From an uncultured Christensenella sp. (GTDB lineage Bacteria; Bacillota; Clostridia; Christensenellales; Borkfalkiaceae): a DNA stretch of 64,000 nucleotides. Below, piece after piece: positions 31,977 to 40,603 of the stretch. A program made the position numbers and the translations under genes. The stretch covers positions 1 through 64,000 of the forward strand of contig CAJKUC010000011.1 in the NCBI GenBank assembly GCA_905203015.1. The letters are read 5' to 3'. Under the pieces are notes generated by a model. The model did no database searches, was not told the origin of the DNA, and saw only the letters and a list, made by a program, of their open reading frames with translations. The stretch's first letter is position 1. Each line of letters opens with the position of its first letter.

Positions 31977-34748
31977 TTAACCTCTTTTCTTTTTCAGAGC
32001 GGCGCACACCGCGATTCCCGCCGCGGCAAGCATGGCGGAAGAAGCGATCACCGACGATTTGCAGCCGGATTTCTTTTCTTCTTTTGCTTTTTCCGCAAAC
32101 GTCGCGGAAATTTCCACGTCGCTGTTTCCTTTGATCGTAAAGGTGTAAGTGCCGTCTTCGTTTACCGTTACGGCTTCGCCGCCCACGGTGAGTTCTTTCA
32201 GTTCGTAGCCGTCGTTCGCCGTCACGGTGATCACAACGCTTTCGCCCAGTTTCGCCGCCGCTTTATCGGATACTACCGTTCCGTTTTCGATCGCTTCGTC
32301 GATCACGATCTTTCTGTCTCTCTTTTCCACCGCCACTTCCTGACGCACTTCGGTGACGCCCGTAAGAGTGGTGGCGTAGCCGAGGTTGGTGGCGTCCACT
32401 TCGCCGATCGCGTAATATTTCCCGTCGGATTCGAGTTTCACCGTCTTCCAGGTGACGCTTACGGGGATCGTGGTTTCGCCGTCGTCGAGAAGCGCGTTCA
32501 CCGTAGCGGGTTTCAGTCTGTTCACGAACTGCGTGGCGGTAAGTTTGTCGTTCAGCCCTTTCTCGTCTACGTATACGCCTTCCTGCTCGAAATGAGGAAC
32601 GGAATCGATCGAAGAGATGATCGAGCCGGCCATATCTTTCACCACTACCTTGCCTTTCTGCCAGTAAGCGGCGGATTGTTCTTCGGTCATGGCGAAATTG
32701 TAGATCGTAACGTTATCCACCCAGCCTTTGAAATAATCGTAGCCGTTGCCCCATACGCATTCCGCGCCGATGGAGAACTGCATATTCTGATGACGAAGAT
32801 TCCAGCCTGCGGGGCAGGGGAACGATTGCACTTCTTTGCCGTCCGCATAGATTTTAATAAATTCGCCGGGGCGGACGGTGAGCGTAACGTTGTGCATGGC
32901 GTCGGCGATGTGCGTAAGCACTTCGGGCCCCCAGTATGCCTGGTTTGTGCCGTCCTCGTTTTTCGTGATGTCGTGCGCGTTGAAACGGAGCATGTCTCCG
33001 CCGCCGGAAGTGGCAACGAGGAATCTGCAGAAGGTGGTGGCGTTCCAGTCGTTGAAGCCGAAGGATACGGGAGCCGCCCATTCGCCTTTATTGGGGCGGT
33101 CGGAAATGTCGCCGTCCTGTTTCACCTGGAAATTCAGCGTAAAGCCGTTGGATATGTTTTCGGTGACGTCGTTCAGTTCGGGAAGCGTAAGCATATCCGT
33201 GCCGTCGAGATACAGCATGCCGTTTTGCACCGTACCCGTGCCCGTGGGATTGTTCGTTCTGTCGCCGTCCGCTTTCGCGCCGCATTGAAGATTGTATTTA
33301 CCCATGGAATCGACGAGTTTTGTCTCTTCGGAATCGAACGTCCATTTCGCGATCGGGGCGAGTTCCATCATCTGCCCTTCGTTCGTCTGCGTAACGGGAA
33401 GCGTAACGGAGGCGGTGGCTACTTTCATGCCTTCCAGCATTACGTCTGCCTGCGCCGTATACGTGCCCATGTCGGCTACGATTTTCGTGAACGTTACGGT
33501 GACGTTTGTCGTGGTGTCGTCGCCGAGGGTTACGGTGACGGTGGCGGTGTTGATCAGCGCCAGCATTTCCGCTTCGGTCATGCTGTCTTTCAGTTCGCCC
33601 TTCGTGATTTCGTTGCCCTCGAATACGGGTTCGCCCGCTCCTTTGATCGAAGCCACGGTAAGTTCGTAACGCACTTCGCCCGCAAGGTTTGCGTAGCCGA
33701 GTTTTTTGGAATTCACCGTGCCTACCGCATAGTATTTGTTGTCCGCTTTTTCCACCTTCTGCCACACTACGTCGGCTGTTGCCGTTTTGCCGTCGGAAAG
33801 AGTGAGTTCGGCGGTGGCGGGATTCAGCGATTCAAACATTTTTTCCACGCTCATCGCTTCGTTCAAAGCCACTTTCGTAGCGTCGCCCTCGAATTTCGCC
33901 TTCGCGGAGGAGATCGTCGTCATGCCGCCGAGGTCGCTCGCGGTGAGTTTGCCGTTCGTTGTATAAGCGACGGCCGCCGCGTTATCCATCGCGAAATCGT
34001 AAACGACTACGTTTTTCAGTGAAGCCGCAGAAGTATATGCCGCCGCGCCGTTAAATTCGCCGCCGATCGAGAACATATTGTTTTCGTCGTATGCCGTCCA
34101 TGTGGCGGAAACTTCTTTTTCTTCGGAAAGTTTAACGCCGTCGTTCCATACGCGGATTTTGCCTCCGGGCTGAGCGCTGATAATGATTGTGTGATACTTT
34201 TCCAGTTCGCCGTTGATGGCAGTAATGCTGTCCCAACATCCGTGGAGTCCGTCGATGCCCTTGGAAGCGATACGCACGTGATTTGCGCCGTCTGCGGCGG
34301 AGTGCGCGGATAAACCGGTACTCTTGGCATTGGCAAAGCCCACGCCGGCGATATGTCCCCATGTGCCGCTGCCGGACACCATTTTCACTTCGAGTACCAT
34401 CGTAACGGCGGAAGTATCTTTAAATACGTTTTTGTCTTTATCCGCCGCAAGGCATAATTTATTGTTGAACGTGATTCCGCCGCCTTCGATTGCCGTATAT
34501 TCGTTGAGCAGATCGCCTGTGCCGCCTGCCTTCCATGCGTTGCGGAACGTAAGATCGTATTTCCCCATGGAATCTTTGCCGATGTTCGACGTATCTTTAA
34601 ACTCGTACTTCGCAAGAGGATTCACCTCTTTTGCCGCTTCATCCGCCGAGCCCGATACGGAAGAGACCATCGCCGCGCCCAACGCGCCGCTTGTCACCGC
34701 CGTGAGTGAAAGAGCCGCTACCAGCAAACGCTTTCTGAACTTCACCAT
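31977..34748 (-). CDS. Large LamG-domain surface protein with C-terminal GCKS-type anchor
   Basis: 923 residues. Signal peptide 1-35. Two repeats follow, each a LamG/concanavalin-like domain (about 45-265 and 475-705, beginning ..LAKYEFKDTS and ..IAKWTFDSEE, both with DSMGKY) plus a bacterial Ig-like module (VVWQKVEKADNKYYAVGTV and VTWKTVKLESDGKYYAIGEV). A further small beta module (about 810-885, GYELKELTVGGEAV) precedes the tail EEKKSGCKSSVIASSAMLAA, a hydrophobic helix and KKKRG. It is the first gene of the sugar operon and is probably an adhesin or glycan-binding protein presenting polysaccharide to the lipoprotein enzyme and importer. Start 34748 has GGAGG. Confidence 0.83.
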   Translation of the reverse strand: MVKFRKRLLVAALSLTAVTSGALGAAMVSSVSGSADEAAKEVNPLAKYEFKDTSNIGKDSMGKYDLTFRNAWKAGGTGDLLNEYTAIEGGGITFNNKLCLAADKDKNVFKDTSAVTMVLEVKMVSGSGTWGHIAGVGFANAKSTGLSAHSAADGANHVRIASKGIDGLHGCWDSITAINGELEKYHTIIISAQPGGKIRVWNDGVKLSEEKEVSATWTAYDENNMFSIGGEFNGAAAYTSAASLKNVVVYDFAMDNAAAVAYTTNGKLTASDLGGMTTISSAKAKFEGDATKVALNEAMSVEKMFESLNPATAELTLSDGKTATADVVWQKVEKADNKYYAVGTVNSKKLGYANLAGEVRYELTVASIKGAGEPVFEGNEITKGELKDSMTEAEMLALINTATVTVTLGDDTTTNVTVTFTKIVADMGTYTAQADVMLEGMKVATASVTLPVTQTNEGQMMELAPIAKWTFDSEETKLVDSMGKYNLQCGAKADGDRTNNPTGTGTVQNGMLYLDGTDMLTLPELNDVTENISNGFTLNFQVKQDGDISDRPNKGEWAAPVSFGFNDWNATTFCRFLVATSGGGDMLRFNAHDITKNEDGTNQAYWGPEVLTHIADAMHNVTLTVRPGEFIKIYADGKEVQSFPCPAGWNLRHQNMQFSIGAECVWGNGYDYFKGWVDNVTIYNFAMTEEQSAAYWQKGKVVVKDMAGSIISSIDSVPHFEQEGVYVDEKGLNDKLTATQFVNRLKPATVNALLDDGETTIPVSVTWKTVKLESDGKYYAIGEVDATNLGYATTLTGVTEVRQEVAVEKRDRKIVIDEAIENGTVVSDKAAAKLGESVVITVTANDGYELKELTVGGEAVTVNEDGTYTFTIKGNSDVEISATFAEKAKEEKKSGCKSSVIASSAMLAAAGIAVCAALKKKRG

Positions 34749-34911
34749 ACATCATTCCTCCAGATTAAATTATTTTCTCAACGTGCTTTTTCGCACGATA
34801 AGTTCGTTTGTCGCCGTACCCGTTTTCTTAAACGCCGCTTAATGCCGTTCTTTCGGTTTTTTAACGAAGAAAAAGCGGCGATCTTCACAAAACGATCGCT
34901 TTTGCAATGTA

Positions 34912-34940
34912 GTTATAACATATTTTTTCACTCTTTTCAA
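34912..34940 (-). promoter_or_regulatory. Promoter of the sugar-utilisation operon
   Basis: Minus-strand TTGAAA (34935-34940), 17 nt ending TGT, TATAAC (34912-34917), with a ~160-nt leader to the LamG gene. The leader holds a GCGATC/GATCGC hairpin (about 34886-34909). A divergent promoter for the AraC gene (TTGCAA, 16 nt, TATACT near 35034-35061) shares this region, which otherwise shows no gene. Confidence 0.65.
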
Positions 34941-35104
34941 GGGGGATTTTTATGTTTTGTTTTATTTTTTAAAGGCGAAGATCAAAATATTATTATTTTT
35001 CTGCGTAAAATTTATTTTTTTTTCGCAAACCATTGCAATTTCACGAATTTATGATATACTAAAACCCTACGGCGACGAAAACAAGGGAGAAAAACATAAA
35101 AAAC

Positions 35105-36141
35105 ATGAGCGAACGGAACAGAATTTATTTCAAAGATATCGGCAGATACGTTTTAGAGCCGATCTCTTTCTACGTGAAAGTATTCACTCCCGATTTTTAC
35201 ATGGGCATGCACAACCACAGTTATTTTGAATTTATGTATGCCGAAAAAGGAAGTTTCACGATCGAGACGATGAAAGATCCCGAAAAAATAGATCAATCGG
35301 AAATCGCTTCTCTTACGGTGCATCAGGGAGAATTTATTTTCATCGACGCATATCTTTTCCACAGGCTGAAAATCACGGACGAAAACGCGACGATTTACAA
35401 TATCGAATTAGAGCCGAAATCGCCCGAAGAATACAATCCGTTCAACGTGAACGCGCTGATGCCGATCAGATACAACGCGCTGATCGAGGAGACGAACCTG
35501 AAAAACATCGCGAAAGCAACGTCGGGGGGGGGTACACGATTCTGAGCGATAATTCAAAAGTGCTGCTTGCTTTTCACAATCTGATCGCTTCCCTTCTGAA
35601 AAACCCCTCGTGCGTGGAAGAGGCGTGCGACGTGCAATGCCATATGCTTCTCTTTTTCAACGAGATAGCAAAATGCGCGAACAATACGAAGCAGGGTGCG
35701 GTGAGTTATCTGAAAAAGACGTTCGTCTTTCTGAAAAACAATCTGAATAAAAAAATAACCCTTGCGATGGCTGCGGAAGCGGCGGGCATATCGAAAGAAT
35801 ATCTTGCGGCGCAGTTTAAAAAAATGACGGGAAAAACGGTGTTGCAGACGTTGACTTTGATGCGCATTTCAAAGAGCCTGCAACTGCTTCGCGAATCGAA
35901 TTTCCCCGTGACGGAAATCGCGCGGCAGGCGGGATTTTCTTCCTACGGGCAGATGCTGTACGAATTCCGGAAGTGTACGGGAATCACGCCTACGGAATGT
36001 CGCGCTTCTTTTTTCACCGACGAAATCGATCACACGTCGCAACTGTATAAATCGGTGGCGATCCGCGTGAACGAGGAAGACTTTCTTCTGGACGACGACG
36101 CGTTCTATCATGCGTTTTTCAAAAAAGATATCGGAAAATAA
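35105..36141 (+). CDS. AraC-family regulator, reading frame broken at a G9 tract
   Basis: The first frame (35105-35545) encodes the N-terminal cupin-like sensing domain (PDFYMGMHNHSYFEFMYAEKG) and stops soon after nine consecutive G. The second frame (about 35533-36141) continues with YTILSDNSKVLLAFHNL and encodes the C-terminal double helix-turn-helix (GISKEYLAAQFKKMTGKTV, then NFPVTEIARQAGFSSYGQM). Ten or seven G would restore a single ~345-residue protein. It is divergent from the sugar operon and is the expected regulator of it. The frameshift may be phase variation, a real loss, or an assembly error. In the present state only a truncated sensor domain is made. Confidence 0.85.
35524..35532 (+). 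repeat. Homopolymeric G9 tract inside the AraC gene
   Basis: Nine consecutive G at the exact point where the reading frame breaks. Tracts of this length are prone to slipped-strand length change. Confidence 0.9.
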
Positions 36142-36142
36142 A

Positions 36143-36183
36143 AAATCGGGGCTTTGCGCTTTTTGTTGCAAAGCCCCGATTTT
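36143..36183. terminator. Bidirectional terminator
   Basis: AAATCGGGGCTTTGC / GCAAAGCCCCGATTT, about 15-bp perfect stem with a 10-nt loop, between convergent genes. Confidence 0.92.
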
Positions 36184-36197
36184 GTTTGAAGAGAAAT

Positions 36198-37325
36198 TTA
36201 TGCGAAATCGTCGCCGAGGAGCGTTTTCAGCACCGTCTGCGCCTGAATGCGGTGCATAAAATCGTTCGGGTGGTTTACGTTATTCGAGAGAGTATCGGCA
36301 AGCGCTTTTCTTTCCAGCAGCAGTTCGTGCATTTTCGTTACGTTCGCGCAGGCGACGGCGGAATTTCCGCGTTCGAGTTTCGCGAACGCGCGCGGATATT
36401 CGCGGTGATACGTTAAAATGGAAGAGCCCGCCGTAAACGCCGTTTCCGCGTTCGGCAAAATCGGCGATACGAGCAGAAATTCTGCGTCGGCTTTGTCTTT
36501 TCTGATCCGATCGATGATGATCTGTATATTCGTCGCGAACGTTTCGGGGCGGAAAACGCCCGCGTCGTTCATGCCGAATGCAAGAATCACAAGGTCCGGT
36601 TTGTACGCCGCCGCTTTTCCCGCGTTTTCTTCTTTAATGCCCCAATCGGCGCACATACCGCTTACGGCAAAGTTTTCCCGTTCGGCTTTTATGTGAAATT
36701 TCGATTCTATGTATTGCGCCGCCATTTCGTGATAAGGCGGCGTGAACGGCGGTTTTGCGATATCGTGCATGCCGCTTGCGCTCCAGCCGTACGTAATCGA
36801 ATCGCCGTACAAGGCGATTTTTATATCTTTTCCGCTTTTCAGTTTTCCGATCGTGCGTGGAAATTTTTCGCTTTTCCCCGCCGTTACGTCGTAATAATCG
36901 TCGGGTTCGTGCGTATACGTTACGGCGAGAACGTATGCGCTCATGCCGTCTTTATCGGCGAAGAGTTCGCGTACGCATTGCGCGCCGAGCGCGTCCGCCG
37001 ACGGCATATGTACGTCGTCCTGCACGAATTCGGAAAAACGATATTCGTTCCAGTTCAGATAGGGAATTTTTCCGCCTGGCAGCACCTGTAATTCGCCGTA
37101 TTCGTTGATTTCGTAATCTTTCCCTTCTTCGTATACGGTTTTTAAATCGAAACTGCGTACGGAGATAATTTTTTGAATCGGGTACGCAAGCCGTTTCGGT
37201 CGTATTTCGCCCAATGCGTTTTTCAGGATAAACGCCGTTTCGGCATACACCGTGTCTCCTTTCCAGATCGGATACAGCCATTTTTCGTTTTCGTAGACGG
37301 TTACGTCGGCAGTAGTGTTCGTCAT
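36198..37325 (-). CDS. SGNH/GDSL-hydrolase family esterase (cytoplasmic)
   Basis: 375 residues. The N-terminal ~165 residues form a beta-sandwich-like domain. The SGNH domain then starts with block I YGDSITYGWS (catalytic Ser), block II Gly in NFAVSGMCADWG, block III Asn in FGMNDAG, and the Asp-His pair near the end NHPNDFMH. Such enzymes deacetylate or de-esterify sugars. No signal peptide, so it likely removes acetyl groups from imported glycans. ATG 37325 follows GGAGAAAAAAC; the longer frame is rejected. It has its own promoter. Confidence 0.87.
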   Translation of the reverse strand: MTNTTADVTVYENEKWLYPIWKGDTVYAETAFILKNALGEIRPKRLAYPIQKIISVRSFDLKTVYEEGKDYEINEYGELQVLPGGKIPYLNWNEYRFSEFVQDDVHMPSADALGAQCVRELFADKDGMSAYVLAVTYTHEPDDYYDVTAGKSEKFPRTIGKLKSGKDIKIALYGDSITYGWSASGMHDIAKPPFTPPYHEMAAQYIESKFHIKAERENFAVSGMCADWGIKEENAGKAAAYKPDLVILAFGMNDAGVFRPETFATNIQIIIDRIRKDKADAEFLLVSPILPNAETAFTAGSSILTYHREYPRAFAKLERGNSAVACANVTKMHELLLERKALADTLSNNVNHPNDFMHRIQAQTVLKTLLGDDFA

Positions 37326-37374
37326 GTTTTTTCTCCTTGCGCGTATGTTTTTTCCGCGCGCTTTTTCCGATAGT

Positions 37375-37403
37375 ATTGTATCGCGGGATCGGCAAATCGT
37401 CAA
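37375..37403 (-). promoter_or_regulatory. Promoter of the SGNH hydrolase gene
   Basis: Minus-strand TTGACG (37398-37403), 17 nt, TACAAT (37375-37380). Confidence 0.75.
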
Positions 37404-37504
37404 TACGAAAAAAAAGAATCCGCTTAATTTTTCCAATATAAAAAGCAAAAAACAGGGATTCGTTTTTGGCGGAATCTCTGTTTTTGAAAAAATGATCAAA
37501 AAGA

Positions 37505-38080
37505 TCAGTTGCGTTTTCCTATTCCCTGATGCCGTTTCGTGTAGAGGGCGATTTTTTCTTTTAAAACGGCGATCGCCTGTTCGGGCGAAGTTACGCCGAA
37601 CACTTTGTCGTCCGACAGGTTTTCGTAGCGCACCACGTCGTCGAGGCGGGTGTTCGCGAGTTTTTCGCTCCAGCCGCCGGAATTTTCAAAGGCGATGATC
37701 AGGCGATTGAACGACCACGCGAAAGAATATTCGCACAGCGTGCCCGCACCTCCGCCGATCCCGATTACGGCGTCGGCGTTTGCCACCATCGCGTTGCGCA
37801 TCACGTCGAGCCCCGTGGGCACGGAAATATCCGCGAATTCGTTGGCGATTTCCGTATCGAACGAGGGTACGAGCGCAATGGTATCGCCCTCTTTATATTT
37901 TTCGGAGGCGTGCGCGCCCATCATCACCGCGCGCATAATGCCTTCCAGTCCGCCGCTTTGCACGCGATAGCCGTTATCTACGAGGGCTTTCCCCATATTG
38001 TATGCCAGTTCAAAGCGAAGAGAGCCTTCTTCCACCGCTTTGTTTCCGATTACGGAAACCACTTTTCTTCGTTCATTCAT
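37505..38080 (-). CDS. TIGR00725-like SLOG/LOG-family protein
   Basis: 191 residues. Rossmann-like fold with the motif GNKAVEEG at the N-terminus, YRVQSGGLEGIMRAVMMGAH, and the lysine-decarboxylase-like signature VIGIGGGAGTLCEYSFAW. Relatives include LOG phosphoribohydrolases and nucleotide-sensing SLOG proteins; this branch lacks the PGGxGTxxE form of true LOG, so cytokinin-type activity is unlikely. ATG 38080 follows AAGGAG. It is located between the SGNH hydrolase and ROK kinase genes, on the same strand. Confidence 0.82.
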   Translation of the reverse strand: MNERRKVVSVIGNKAVEEGSLRFELAYNMGKALVDNGYRVQSGGLEGIMRAVMMGAHASEKYKEGDTIALVPSFDTEIANEFADISVPTGLDVMRNAMVANADAVIGIGGGAGTLCEYSFAWSFNRLIIAFENSGGWSEKLANTRLDDVVRYENLSDDKVFGVTSPEQAIAVLKEKIALYTKRHQGIGKRN

Positions 38081-38162
38081 AGTATGGTACTCCTTATACG
38101 TGCGGCGAAAACAATCGTCGTTGCCTAGGCTTTTTCGGAGTTTTCGCCGCTTTTTGATTGTT

Positions 38163-39122
38163 TTAAATTCCTTTTGCGAGGGCAAACGCGCCGTATACGC
38201 CCGCGTCGTTGCCGAGGCTCGCTTTCGTGATGACGAGCGGAACGAATTCCGCAGAGGCGTACAGTTTCTTTTCCACCGCTTTGCGAAGCGGAGCGAAAAG
38301 ATGTTCGCCTTCGTTGGAAATGCCTCCGCCGAGCAGAATAGCCTGCGGGCGAAGCACGTTCGCCAGATTCGCAAGCCCTACGGCGAGATGTTCTACGTAT
38401 TCGTCCACCACTTCCTGCGCTCGCGTGTCGCCCAGCCGCGCGGCGGCAAATGCGGTTTTTCCGTCTACGTTTTCCAGTTTCCCGCCTGCCACTTCCCACA
38501 TTTTCGTGGTGAGATCCAGTTCCATTTTCCATTTCGTCATGCGGATCAGGGCGCGCGCCGAAGTGTACGCTTCGAGGCAACCGTGTCTGCCGCAGGAGCA
38601 CAGTTCCCCGCCTTCGCAGATCACCATATGCCCGATTTCCGCCCCCGCGCTTTTGTAGCCCTCCAGCAGTTTTCCGTCTACGATGATTCCGCCCCCGACG
38701 CCCGTGCCGAGCGTAACGAGCAGACTGCTTTTGTATTCTTTTCCCGCGCCGAATTTCGCTTCGCCGAGCGCGGCTACGTTCGCGTCGTTGGAAATTTTCA
38801 CTTTTTTGCCTGTGAGTTCTTCCATTTTTTGTACGAGCGGGCGTTCCAGCCAGCCGTAATTCGACCAGCGCATTACAACGCCTTTTTCCGAATCGATAAA
38901 CCCGGGAACGGCGATGCCGATTCCGTCTATTTCCGAATAGTCCGCATGCGCTTCTTTTGCCAGCGCGCGCGTAAGTTCCGCTATATGTTCCGCCGTCTTG
39001 TCAAAGCCGTCCGCAGAAGAGGTGGGCACGGATTTTTTTAAAATCAAAGTGCCGTTTTCTTCAAAAATTGCGCCTTTCGCGCTCATGCCGCCGAGATCGA
39101 TTCCTACTACGTAGTGTTTCAT
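38163..39122 (-). CDS. ROK-family sugar kinase (glucokinase-like)
   Basis: 319 residues. The N-terminal phosphate-binding motif is VGIDLGGMSAKGAIF. DGIGIAVPGFID and the catalytic Asp region SNDANVAALGEAKFG follow. The ROK zinc motif is GHMVICEGGELCSCGRHGCLE. It phosphorylates glucose or a related hexose released by the glycosidases. There is no N-terminal helix-turn-helix, so it is a kinase rather than a NagC/Xyl repressor. ATG 39122 follows AAGGAGAAC. It fits the carbohydrate island. Confidence 0.92.
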   Translation of the reverse strand: MKHYVVGIDLGGMSAKGAIFEENGTLILKKSVPTSSADGFDKTAEHIAELTRALAKEAHADYSEIDGIGIAVPGFIDSEKGVVMRWSNYGWLERPLVQKMEELTGKKVKISNDANVAALGEAKFGAGKEYKSSLLVTLGTGVGGGIIVDGKLLEGYKSAGAEIGHMVICEGGELCSCGRHGCLEAYTSARALIRMTKWKMELDLTTKMWEVAGGKLENVDGKTAFAAARLGDTRAQEVVDEYVEHLAVGLANLANVLRPQAILLGGGISNEGEHLFAPLRKAVEKKLYASAEFVPLVITKASLGNDAGVYGAFALAKGI

Positions 39123-39280
39123 GATGTTCTCCTTGAATACGGTTTATACGGTTTTCCCCGTAAGTCGCCGCTATATTTTTTTGCAGTATGTTTTGTTCGT
39201 TCGCCGTATCGGAAAAAATTTTGCGAAAAATTTTTCGTTTAACATTTTTCACGGAACGGCGTTTTTAACGGAAAGAAAAA

Positions 39281-39898
39281 TTATCTTACGAAATTCGTTT
39301 TGATTTTTTGCTCTGTTTTCGGCTCTATGCCGTGCTCTTTTCCGAGCGCGAGACATTTTAAAAGCCATGCCGCGTTGTAGCCGAGGACTCGCATCGTCTG
39401 CAAGCCTTCTTCGTCTTTTTCAACGTCGGCAGCCGTCATACCGTGCACCTCGTTCCAGTAGTTTGACGATACGATCGGCATGCAGTTGATCGTGAAATAT
39501 TTGTTCAGAAGATCGAACGTTGCGCTTGCGCCCGCGCGACGGCAACTTACGATCCCCGCGCCTATCTTGTATTTCATCGCTTCGCCGCCGCTGCAAAACG
39601 CCCGATCGAGAAAGGCGACGAACGCGCCGTTTGCCGAAGCGTAATACACGGGCGAGCCGAAAATAAACGCGTCGGCGCTCTTCGCTTTTTGCGTAAATTC
39701 GTTCACTTTGTCGTCGAAAACGCATTTTCCCGCAGTTTTGCAGTATCCGCAGGCGATGCAACCCGCAATCGGAGATTTTCCGATCTGAAAAATTTCCGTT
39801 TCGATCCCTTCTTCGTTCAGCGCTTTTTCCGCTTCTTTCAAGGCGCGGAAAGTACAGCCGTTTTCGTGCGGACTTCCGTTTACAAGCAACGCTTTCAT
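39281..39898 (-). CDS. NADPH-dependent FMN reductase / iron-sulfur flavoprotein-like
   Basis: 205 residues. Flavodoxin-like fold: MKALLVNGSPHENGCTFRAL (FMN phosphate loop), the Cys motif GCIACGYCKTAGKCVFDD that in this family can bind an Fe-S cluster or lies in the active site, and FIFGSPVYYASANGAFVAFLDRAF for the flavin. Cytoplasmic oxidoreductase of unknown substrate. It has its own strong promoter upstream. Confidence 0.9.
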   Translation of the reverse strand: MKALLVNGSPHENGCTFRALKEAEKALNEEGIETEIFQIGKSPIAGCIACGYCKTAGKCVFDDKVNEFTQKAKSADAFIFGSPVYYASANGAFVAFLDRAFCSGGEAMKYKIGAGIVSCRRAGASATFDLLNKYFTINCMPIVSSNYWNEVHGMTAADVEKDEEGLQTMRVLGYNAAWLLKCLALGKEHGIEPKTEQKIKTNFVR

Positions 39899-39971
39899 TG
39901 CAAAGTATGCTCCTTTTCAATCGTTGTTCGGAATAAAACCGATTGCCCGTGCCCGATTTCCGATCATATAT

Positions 39972-40000
39972 ATTATACCACGTTTTTTTGACGTTTTCAA
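39972..40000 (-). promoter_or_regulatory. Promoter of the flavoprotein gene
   Basis: Minus-strand TTGAAA (39995-40000), 17 nt, TATAAT (39972-39977). Confidence 0.75.
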
Positions 40001-40110
40001 GATCGGAAAGAGAAAATTTTTCCTTTTTTTGGCGGATATACGGAAATACCGCGCCGGAATACAGATTTCTGCGCGCTTTCCGTACCCGCTTCTTTGTAAC
40101 GAACGCGCGC

Positions 40111-40578
40111 TTAAACGAATCGTTTCAGGAATGAAAGGTCCAGCCGCCAATCCTCGATTTCGTTGAGTTCGCGATGTTTTTGCGCCGCTTTTGCCAGCGC
40201 TTCGTGAAATTCCGCCTGCGTGCATCCGTTCACGCGCATAAAATGCGCCTGGGCGCGGGCCGCGCCTTCCGCACCGCCGCAAAGCGCCGTGCGCTGATAA
40301 TGAATCACGGCATGGCATTCGTGGCACAAGGCAAGTACGTCGTCGAGTTTCTGAATGTGCCGTTTCGTATCGAAACTCCATTTTTCGTGCGCTTCCAGCC
40401 TGCAATTGCCTCTGCCGCAGATACGGCATTTATAATTTGCTTGCTTATATGCGTCGCGGCGCACTACGTCCCACGCGGCGGGGGAAAGAATATGCCTTAA
40501 ATTGAATTTCCAACTTTCTTCGGGAATGAAATCGAATTCGAGTTTCGGTTTGTTTTTCCCTTTTTCTGCTTCTTCCAT
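40111..40578 (-). CDS. HNH-fold protein with zinc-finger-like Cys pairs
   Basis: 155 residues. The compact HNH/McrA-like core is YKCRICGRG, LEAHEKWSFD, then LCHECHAVIHYQR: two CxxC pairs for zinc with the catalytic-type His in LEAH and the second His in AVIH. The N-terminus (SWKFNLRHILSPAAWDVVRRDAY) is conserved in small HNH-annotated proteins of Firmicutes. It is probably a cellular nuclease-like protein and not part of an intron: there is no group I or II element around it. It directly follows mutY (25 nt) on the same strand, so a DNA-repair link is possible. Confidence 0.8.
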   Translation of the reverse strand: MEEAEKGKNKPKLEFDFIPEESWKFNLRHILSPAAWDVVRRDAYKQANYKCRICGRGNCRLEAHEKWSFDTKRHIQKLDDVLALCHECHAVIHYQRTALCGGAEGAARAQAHFMRVNGCTQAEFHEALAKAAQKHRELNEIEDWRLDLSFLKRFV

Positions 40579-40603
40579 ATGGGTTTCGTTGTTTTTCGGA
40601 TCG

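Noticed and set aside
21485..34022. Very long plus-strand frames opposite the sugar operon (for example 31812-34022 and 22103-23110)
   Set aside because: They are antisense shadows of strongly supported minus-strand genes. They have His/Arg/Phe-rich composition with no family match, signal or ribosome binding site.
38163..39122. ROK protein as a transcriptional repressor
   Set aside because: It lacks the N-terminal helix-turn-helix found in NagC/XylR-type ROK repressors and keeps the catalytic Asp and zinc motif of kinases.
39123..39280. Possible hairpin with AAAATTTT repeats between the ROK and flavoprotein genes
   Set aside because: Pairing is only A-T rich self-complementarity without a defined stem, so nothing specific is supported.
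40111..40578. HNH gene as part of a homing intron or restriction system
   Set aside because: No intron structure, reverse transcriptase or methylase gene is nearby, and the protein matches small stand-alone HNH-like proteins.
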